Of a stretch of DNA of 64,000 nt, positions 55,251 to 64,000 are shown piece by piece. Source of the stretch: Taeniopygia guttata (Eukaryota > Chordata > Aves > Passeriformes > Estrildidae). A model generated the notes under the pieces. That model was not told the origin of the DNA. It did not search any database and saw only the letters and a list, made by a program, of their open reading frames with translations. The stretch is from contig NC_133032.1 of the NCBI RefSeq assembly GCF_048771995.1, positions 25,817,501-25,881,500 of the forward strand, written 5' to 3'. Made by a program: the position numbers and the translations under genes. Position 1 is the first letter of the stretch. The number at the start of each line of letters is the position of its first letter.

Positions 55251-56010
55251 CTGAAGGTTCAACACAAGAGCTTTAGTACTTGTTTCCATCACAGCACAAA
55301 AAGGAGATAATTCACCTTTTCAACTTCTGCTACCCAGGCAAACATTCTTTGAGCCATCTCAAAGCTTGGCTCTTTACCTCATGACCATTTCAACTGATTT
55401 CTAGCACTTGTATTTTAAAAGTCTTTCTATGAGATCTGAGTCCTGAAATTCACATTGAAACTTTGCGTCATTTACTCAACTAGCAACTCCAACTCAATTG
55501 AAAGTATCCAGTTTATGATAAAACCACCATGTATTTTATGTTAATGGCTAAAAACTGTCCTTTTGTGATTGTTAAGGAATTTTATCTTCTTGCATTGTAA
55601 ATCTTCTCAGAATATACAAGTACTTTGAGTACCTCAAACACTCAGTAACATGGAATTGAGTTTTCTAGTTTCCATATGGAAAGAAATGTTAATTACAATG
55701 CAGTATGTGATATCTGCTATTGAAAACAGCCCTAAATGTAAACATTTAAGAGCTGTTTGATTTGTTTTGTTAGTGTTTTTTTTTTTTTTTTGTGTGTGTG
55801 TATAGGTACTGCTGAATATTTCTACAAAAGTAATATAGCTTATAAAAACACCTATTTAGTAAAATAAACTTCTACTACACAAAGTAAGATGAATAATACA
55901 ACAAATGGCACGTTTCACAAAATTTAGTGCATGAGGATGCATACAGATATTACAGCTAAATTAAATCCATACATTAAACTTATCCAGAGAGGTTCTTGAA
56001 TACAACTTAC

Positions 56011-56073
56011 ATTTTCTATTAGGTCACAAATGATAGCATTGTTGAAATATTCAATATGAGTCCATTCAATCCC
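56011..56073 (-). CDS. MYO1B: MYO1B exon: motor domain
   Basis: This 63-bp exon (21 codons, phase 0) encodes GIEWTHIEYFNNAIICDLIE plus N, part of the lower 50K subdomain. The acceptor is CTTGTAG and the donor AAT/GTAAGT. Confidence 0.95.
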
Positions 56074-57533
56074 CTACAAGAAAATATAAATAAATGTATG
56101 AACAGGAAAACAATGGAGGGAGCTTTCCCTCTAAGCAATTAAAATTACTCCTGTTAACCATGGCACTGCATTCAAATTCAATTCCTCATGCTTACCAACA
56201 ATTCATTTATTAAGGAAAACAAAAATTCAATCATCTACTCCTAACAATATTTGTGCAAAATGAGTGTCCTTGAGTGGCTGCCAAAGTCACTCTCCATTCC
56301 TTTCCCCCACCCATGTCAGCTTCCCATGCACTCCCTGGCGCCAGGCCAGGCTCCTCTCACGCTGCCCACGCTCCCACTGGCCAGAAGGAAATCAGCCCAT
56401 GTCCCTGCAAGCTCCTCAGATCAAAATTTCTAAGTTCTTAGTTGTTGAGTTTTGGTTTTTTTTTGGGTTTTTTTAATGGGAGGAAGAAAGAAGGCTAAAT
56501 TTAGATAAGACTGTTTGAAAAATCCAGAGTAGGACAGTTGTTCAGATGTTCTTAGTATCTCAATTCTTTTTTGAATATCAGTGAAAAAATTTCCAGGATG
56601 AGATGCCAATGCATCACGAGGTAGCACTGGTAGTGTAAAGGACTGAAAGAAGGAAAATATTAATTTCATTCTTAATTTGCACTCTGTGGTACTTCTTAGT
56701 TTACTTTTCTCAGAGCATTTGAAATATCATTCAAGAACCAAATTGCAGTAATGATGGTTTTCCACTGAATGCAAAATTAAAAAGAGATGCCAAAATTTCA
56801 TGTTATCATCAGGATTGTAAGGCAGGAACTTTATGTTTATAAAGCAAAATGGTATTATCCAGTTTGAGTCTCGGCAGTGTGTGCCAGTTTTTACAGCTGG
56901 GAGCTGGTATTTTGTCTGAGCTCTGTGTATCATGTGGAGCACTGCTAAAACCTATTAAAACTTTAGCTTGATGTTCACTCACAGAATAACATCAAACACC
57001 AGAGGCTGGGCTCCACAGGACATCTTAAATTTATCCACAAAGCTCACACAGCTCCCTTCAATACATACCTGAAAGAACACCAGAACCAAACTCTATTTGC
57101 AGTTTCTTTCATGTTGCATGCTATTATTTTAGCCATCCATTTGAAGGACTGGCTGTGGCTGGTTTCGGGTGCATCCCAGACATTGCTGTATAATCCAAAA
57201 CACAGGCTGCAGGGTAATGGTACTAATGCCAGAAAGTGATATTAGTGCTGTAATAAATCAATTAGCCCTTGCTCAGAACTGCCAGTCATGGTTGCCAACG
57301 AATGAATCAGAGCTGGGTCTGGTTTTACCTGGAGAACTCATAATGCGAAACAAATGCCAAACCAACATTTTTTGCTTAATGTGACTACCACACAGCCCCA
57401 CACAAACATGCTCCATGTCAGCCCTGTGGTCAGAAAGTGCCTCTGTTGCCTGAAAAATGGTTCCAGCCTGCCTGCCTGTGTGTCTTTACAGGGACAATGG
57501 GAGGAGGGTGAGGAAGATCCATTCAAGTATTAC

Positions 57534-57638
57534 CTCTCGGATGTACTCCTCCTGCTCTTCTTTGAGGGTAAGTTCAATGAAGATCTGCTGCAACTTCTCA
57601 TTACAGTAGTTGATAATGAATTGCTCAAAGCTGTTGTC
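57534..57638 (-). CDS. MYO1B: MYO1B exon: relay helix
   Basis: This 105-bp exon (35 codons, phase 0 at both ends) begins [20 protein letters not shown], the myosin relay helix that transmits nucleotide state to the converter, and ends EEQEEYIRE. The acceptor is CTGACAG and the donor GAG/GTAATA. It is the most 5' MYO1B exon I can find; the preceding one should encode the switch II segment DIYGFEIF, which I do not see before base 64,000. Confidence 0.95.
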
Positions 57639-59910
57639 CTGTCAGATGAAACATGTTTGAGTTTGCTTTGTGTAAACAGCCTGGAACCCAGCTGGAGCGA
57701 GTTACTGCAGCAGCTTCAGGTCAACAAGCCACTGTATTAACTACTCCCTCCAGTTTTGTGAGGTGATGGTTGGAGTAACATTTGATTGAGATCACGATTA
57801 GTTCAGAAATTTTAGACCAAATCCTTCCCTGAGGCTTTGTCCGTCGGGAAGGACAAAAACCTCCGTAGGTTTATCCATGATGCCTCCACACTGATTCCTT
57901 TGAACAAGTCATAAGGACACCTGTGGTGTCAGGGAATAAACAACCAAAGTTTTGCCTGTATTCATCTGCCCCCATATGTAAAATGGAGACTCCTGCAGGG
58001 TCTGATAAATAAAATCATGACAGCAGCATTACCTCTTTTCCACTCAGCAGCCAATAAAGCATCCTATTTCCCCATAGAACAAGGCTCAAGCTGCTATTCC
58101 AGTTGCAGCCGAGCCTGGGTTAAGAGATTATTGGCCCCAGAGGTCAACCCACCTCCTCCCTACCAACAAACTGCCCCTTGAAATGGTGGGAAACAAAAGA
58201 GCTTCATTGACTAAAATTCCTCTAGCAGGCTAATTCATCCAAAACTGGGTTAGGGAGCAAGCAGATGTCTGACCCTTTGCAGAAGGGACCAGGGAGTGGA
58301 GCAGACCCTAGCAGGAGGGGTGGGCACAGGAAGGAGTTGGTGTCACAGGCTGTGACATTACACTCTGCCTTTTTAAACTCCCAAATAATCTGCTATACAA
58401 CACCTTAAATTATGCTGATAGAATTTTTATCACTGAAGGCAAGTGCAATCATTTGAATGCTTGAATTAAGGATCTGGTTGCTAAATGAGATTAAGAACAC
58501 GCAAGCAGATTAGAAAATATTGAGGAAGCACAGATTACTTTTATCATTTTAGTTTTAAATGAAGCAAAATCATAGCTGATCACCAAAATTCCTCAGCCAC
58601 AAATGCTGCCCCTCTCACCAACTGCAATTATCACTCAGAGATTGCAAAACTTGCATAGCTCTAGATGAGAGAGTTAAAAATTGGCATGCAGCAAAATCAG
58701 CACTGCAAACAAGTCATACTTACTGCATTCTGTTGAAAAAGAATTACATAAACTGCAGTCAGTACTTATTCTACTTCCAGAACAATACAGAATATATCTA
58801 TTAACATTTATTTAGCATACCAAGTAGATCAATCTTTGTATCGCTGAAAATGCAAAGTACTACATAAATATTATATATTACATCTTCATAGGTGAGTCTG
58901 TCTTTAGGCACTGTCTAAATATTACCAAATAAACCAAGAGGTTGAGACACATCAGAGCCTAACACAGAACAGCATTCTTGCATTGCCCTGTCTCCAAATC
59001 ACCAGGTAATGTTTGCCTCTAAAAGCCATTTTTATAACCTTGGGCAAGACAAATCTCTGCAACAGAAGAGGAGAATGTGGAAGGAAATAGAGAATACTGG
59101 AGGAAAAATGAGTGTAAGTTTACTTGACACATTCAGATAAAGCCATCACTTCAGATATGCTGAGTTTGAAGTAAAAGGACCCCAGCTGCCACATCACCCA
59201 GACAAAGAGAAAGGGTAAAACACAGTCTGCATCCTCCTGCCAGGCACATGCCACCCAGCTCAGAGAGGCTGCTTCTCCAAAGACCAGGTTATTCTGATTA
59301 AAAGGGCTGCAGGGCTCTTCGCTCACAAATTATACAGGCTTGGTATCAACAGAGGATGGAAACTGAACAGAAAATCCAGCTAAACCATCTAACTGAAAGG
59401 TCATTAACAATACATTAAAGTAATTGCTAGATGTTTTCCTGATTTGCTGTGTATCTGTGATATTTATGGCTTGCCAAAAAAAAAAAGGCAAACCAAAATC
59501 CACAGAGCTCTCCACAAATCACTCACTTTGAGCTATGAAATTCTATTTGACATTGCCAAGCCACTGAAAATTGCTATTCCAGGAATAAAAGTTATTGAAG
59601 AGCAGCAACAATGTTGTTCTTTATGAATAATACAGAGCAAAAAGCTAAAACAGTTAATTATGGCAAAGAAAAGGGGGGCAAAATGTTTGAAATTACTGAA
59701 ATTCTGAAAATACTTAACTCAGAAGACATTTGGTAAATTAAATACACTTCAGAAAAGGTTTTAGAAAACCACGCCCAAAAAAACCAATTAGAGTGTTTAT
59801 CTCTAAGCAATTCTAAGGAAGGCAACAGAGGTTGTGCGTTAATGAATATCTCTGATTTTAATTATGTGAGGGCTCCACAAAGCATATACAAATATTCACA
59901 GATTAGTTGT

Positions 59911-59922
59911 CCCCCCCCCCCC
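59911..59922. repeat. C12 homopolymer
   Basis: A run of 12 C in an AT-rich MYO1B intron, 65 bp from the long T tract. Confidence 0.9.
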
Positions 59923-59984
59923 AATATTTTAATGGTCTTATAGACATGAATACAACAGAATTAGAAGGGATCCTAAAGGACTTT

Positions 59985-59987
<3 letters not shown>

Positions 59988-60023
<36 letters not shown>
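59988..60023. repeat. T36 homopolymer
   Basis: A run of 36 T in the first MYO1B intron of the window. It could be the poly-A tail of an old minus-strand retroposed sequence, but I see no target duplication or recognisable element beside it. Confidence 0.9.
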
Positions 60024-60028
<5 letters not shown>

Positions 60029-63000
60029 AGGCAGTAGAGAATAACCCACATCAGTGACAGCACATCACTAACCCCACTCAGGAGTCGGGGCTGGAGGGCC
60101 CCAGCCATCAGAGACTACTTGCTCCTTATGCTGGCCACTTGTATTTAGTGAAGAAAGGAGTTTGATCAACACAGAAGCAGTGCAGTCAGACCCAAAATTT
60201 GAGAAAGAGCTATGAAATAGTCTTAGGAAATTTTAAAGGGAAAAAAAAAATAAGACCATATCTTCTCAAGGTGTCAACTTCTCTTCCAGGCTGTAATTCT
60301 GATACTTTTAATGTCAAGGGCATGGCTTCAATCCCTGCATTTGAATAGCAGCTTTCTAACTGTGCCTTTGAAAGCACTGTGGAATACAAAATAAAACCTT
60401 CAGGGAATGTAAAGCCACACAGTCTCTCAAATTAAATAAAGGTGCTGGTAAAACAGAATGTCACCTGAGATAGGCTTAAAGTCATGTTGAATTTATAGAT
60501 ACAGCTCAACTAACCACCCTCAGCTTATCCTCTGAATCTTTTATCAGATGCAGCACTAAATTTAGAGGACTAGAAAAATTCACTTAGAAAAATCAAAGCC
60601 TACTTCACCATGGTTCTCACTTCACAAATAATGGCGTCTTACTCATACAGCTTCATTCTTTATCAACCTTCATGGTTGGTATTTCATGAATAGCAAGTTT
60701 TGAACTCTAAAAAAATTCCTCTCCATGCAAAAATTAAATGATTATATAAACTAGCCGTAAAGTTCTATCTGTGAGCCACATCTATTACATAGAGATGCTT
60801 GAAGGTCCTACAGAAAATATTATTTCATTCTTAATATTTTACCTAACTCCTTCTTCAAAAGATTCCACTTGTATATTGTGGAATCATCTGAAAACAAATA
60901 TATATGGTTTGTTGCCGACTTCATACATTTTTATACCAGTAAAAAAAAAAGTGAAACAGATAAAAATATTTCTGTCAAAAAAAAAAAAAAAGGCTAAAAA
61001 AAAATCTCTTACTGGTCTCAGGCAGAAAGATCTCCATTAGATTTATGAACAGAAAATATCTAAACCACTGTTGGCATTTCCTACCAACATTAGATACTTT
61101 CTAATGTTATTCTTCTCTCCCCACATAGAATTCAAATTCACTTTGAGTACCCAGTTTCCAATAATTTCCAAAGGTAAGGCAACTAAGATACCTGCTTAAA
61201 ACTGAAAACTGTGTACCTTTCCATTAGGCAGGAATAAATTCTTAACTTCCACCTGCCTAATAAAGTCTAAGTGTTGTGGTTTTTGTGTCCTCCCCACTGT
61301 TTTCCCAACTTAAGCAGATGATGTGGATCCAAGCCTATAGACTCAGGTACATCACACCTCAGTGTCACACCTTTGTAGGTGTTTCTCAAGGTCTCCTCTT
61401 CCTCCTTAGTCTTTCATCACACCAGTCTTGTTCAGAGGCAATTCAAAAATCTGCACGTTGCTCAGTCTGCAACCACACTGACAAAAAGGTGCCCAGCAAC
61501 ATTTTTTCAAATACATTATGTGAACACATACAGCTAAAATAATACACGAGATTTATTTAAAGGAAAAACTTCTTTTAAAAGAAACCCCTAAACTTTTCAA
61601 GTCATGAGACTGTTGAAATCAACAGGACTGATGTCATTAAAATAAACTTTCACATCAATGTGAGAAGGGAAAAAGACATACAGAGACTGATACTTCTGCT
61701 CTATCACAAATAGCCCCAGAAAATAAAGTTTTTTAAAAATATCAACACAGCTCCAGGCATCAGAAGTCTCTGACTGCCTCCTAATGTAAGCAGGTGACCC
61801 CAAGTAGTTCCATCAGGCCCCTAGAGAAAAAGCCAGATGGCAAAAGTAATGATGACAAAAGACCAACATACTCACTTCTCTGAGATGAATGGTGGAATGA
61901 AGAGTGAAACCAACCAGCAAATTCAATTTATATGCTACTGTGATGTCTGGGGATAGGGGTTTTATGTATGACCACACAAGCATACGAGTTTATGAGATGA
62001 AACTAAGGAATATAAATGCTAGGAAGTTAAAATCAGCAAAATGGGAAAACTGCATTTTAAAAAAATGAAAAAAGATACTATTTTAATCCAGAAAGCAATG
62101 ACCCAGTAATAACATGACTCAGTTGTTACAATTTTTCAAAATTTTTTGCAAATTTAGTAAAGGTGTTATCAATATTTATCCCTTTCTTTTCTGTTTACAT
62201 ATACAAACATTTAAGCAATCAAGCTTATTTCTTGTAAACTAGACTGCACTGCACTTTTGGGTAAATTCTCTGTGTGCAAAGAACCAGAGAGGCACATCTT
62301 TTAATTATAAATATTCCACTATATGCAATCAAGCCATGTTTCAGTGTACCTCATGGAAGCAAGAAAGATCTGTGCAAAGCTTGGAGGATTATCCATTTAC
62401 CATAGTTGTGTTGCTTAACCAACTTCAGCCCTTTTTGTCTGCCAGGCAGAGAACTCTGAAATCCATCTTGCTCCCAGCTGTGCTGTTCAGGCACACAGGG
62501 CTGAACCAAATTTGGACTTGAAAAGGCAAGAATATGCAGTGAATCCAGTGCAGGTGTGATGCATGGGAAAACCCAGGTACCATCACTTCAACAAACTCAA
62601 CCTGATAAATTACACTTGTGGAACAACAGGGATTACAACCAGGCAAGAACCTACTGTATTATCAGAACCACTCCTCTACTAAGACAGAAATAGCTGCTGT
62701 AGGGCAAAACATTATTCTCACAACTTGAAGCAGAACATTTGTGTATTTTTGCTCCAGCATTTCAAGTATTTCCTCTCTGCAAACAGCCAGCCAATGGGAT
62801 TTACTTAATAAAATTGCATGTTGCAAAATAAACCTCTCTAAATACTCATGTTATAATACAATTAATTAAATGGTGGTTAGCTTCCTGGGATGCATCTCTG
62901 CTTTGAGCATCCCATCACTTAAGGAAATTATGGCTTTGACGTTATTTTAAAAACTCCCTGGCACTTAAGGTCCAACCAAGGGTCCCTGTCTGTAAAGCTC

Positions 63001-63360
63001 CTCTCTCACATAACCCTTGCCAGCAGAGGTAGTTATCAATTATAGATTAAAAATTGAGTTCTCCTCTTTCCCACTAAACTGGGGTTTGCCAGAAGAAGCA
63101 GAGGGGCTGGGTACACATATTTTGGCACTGCTGCTTGCCAGTATATGATAAACTTCTGGGCACCAGCAAAGGGTTGAACAATTTCAAAAAGGAAATCTGT
63201 TGCAAACTAGACAGCCTAGAAAAAGCAGCTGGAAATTATGGTCCAGAGATTAGGGCAACTAACAGACATCCAGGGATGAGTCAAAGTCAAGCCACGAAGA
63301 AAGAGTTCCCAGATTCTTAAAAAAAAAAAAAAAATCCTGATAACTTCCTCCTTAGAATGT

Positions 63361-63393
63361 TTTGTTTGTTTGTTTGTTTGGGTTTTTTTTTTG
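63361..63393. repeat. TTTG simple repeat and T run
   Basis: About five GTTT units followed by GGG and a T run, in the MYO1B intron; low-complexity sequence. Confidence 0.8.
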
Positions 63394-64000
63394 TCTAATA
63401 TGTCATCCTGCTAGCAAATAACTAGACCCTTCTCCTGTAAAATAATCCTTTGGGGTGTGGGGGGAAGACCCTGATCCAGGAGCAATCTCTCAGAGCTCAG
63501 GATGCTCTGAAACTGTAACATCCTTCCTGTAATCAACAGGATAGAAAAAGGCAAAGCAAGCAGGCAGCAACTGGACCGAGCTGTTGTACAGGTTTATGGT
63601 GAAGATGAAAATAGCTCCCCTATTTTTCATGCCTTAAACACCTCAGAAAGACATTTTCAATGATTACTGCTCCTTATTTGGTTACCTCCCTCTAAAAAAA
63701 GACAACACAACCATGAACTTGTTAATATGAAGAAAATACATTCTTCACATTTCTAACATATTATCTCAATAGAGATACTGTCATTTTATCATTGTCCAGA
63801 TGACAGCTTACACAATACATGCAGCAGGATCAAGCTTCTTTCTGTTACTTTAAGGGACTTCTATGCACAAGAAACAAGCTAATTGCCTTAAATAAAAAGA
63901 ACTGCTATCAAAATGCATCAGACTGTGAGAAATGGACCTGGTTTTACTGCTGGGTAGCTTGTTTGGCTGGTTTACCTGTGATATTTTTATTTACTGGTGG

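Larger units (their letters stand above)
57639..64000 (-). other. MYO1B: MYO1B intron, extends beyond the window
   Basis: I searched this stretch for the preceding exon (switch II, DIYGFEIF) on the minus strand and did not find it. The intron is therefore longer than 6.3 kb. It holds homopolymers (C12, T36) and simple repeats, and no open frame with a recognisable domain. Confidence 0.7.

Noticed and set aside
59440..59480. A plus-strand CDIYGLP that resembles the switch II motif
   Set aside because: It is on the wrong strand for MYO1B, lacks the following FE residues and is not bounded by splice sites.
61860..61930. A donor-like GAA/GTGAGT on the minus strand upstream of the relay-helix exon
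   Set aside because: The translated stretch before it does not resemble any part of a myosin motor, and the expected DIYGFEIF is absent.

Overview
This window is vertebrate nuclear DNA, almost certainly from a bird. It has small exons in long AT-rich introns. It also carries two 3' ends of the avian LINE family CR1 and a solitary retroviral LTR with intact target-site duplications. No bacterial-type gene organisation is present.

The main gene is MYO1B (unconventional myosin-Ib) on the minus strand. Eighteen consecutive coding exons can be read from 57,638 down to the stop codon at 26,453. All splice phases join, giving 741 codons. They cover the motor domain from the relay helix onward, the converter, six IQ motifs and the whole TH1 membrane-binding tail. 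The first roughly 395 codons are not visible; they should lie beyond base 64,000, after an intron of more than 6.3 kb. Bases 1 to about 25,300 are the 3' flank of MYO1B.

The most striking structure is a direct segmental duplication of about 5.69 kb. Copy A is at ~4,880-10,568, downstream of MYO1B. Copy B is at ~42,525-48,211, inside MYO1B, where it makes up nearly all of the intron between the IQ3 and IQ4 exons. Each copy carries one intact, intronless 302-codon testis-specific serine kinase gene (TSSK6-like) on the plus strand, so copy B is antisense to its host. The two kinases differ at only three residues, all in an N-terminal extension, and their 268-codon catalytic parts are identical in protein sequence. 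Each copy also carries the same AT-rich, octamer-containing block that looks like a conserved noncoding element.

Other features are a 602-bp solo LTR (10,639-11,240), CR1 fragments at ~19.8 and ~54.7 kb, a GT microsatellite, long T and C homopolymers, and a perfect 18-bp inverted repeat in the last MYO1B intron. The remaining intergenic sequence (1-4.9 kb and 11.2-25.3 kb) holds no gene I can support, apart from one weak candidate exon or conserved element near 17.6-17.8 kb.
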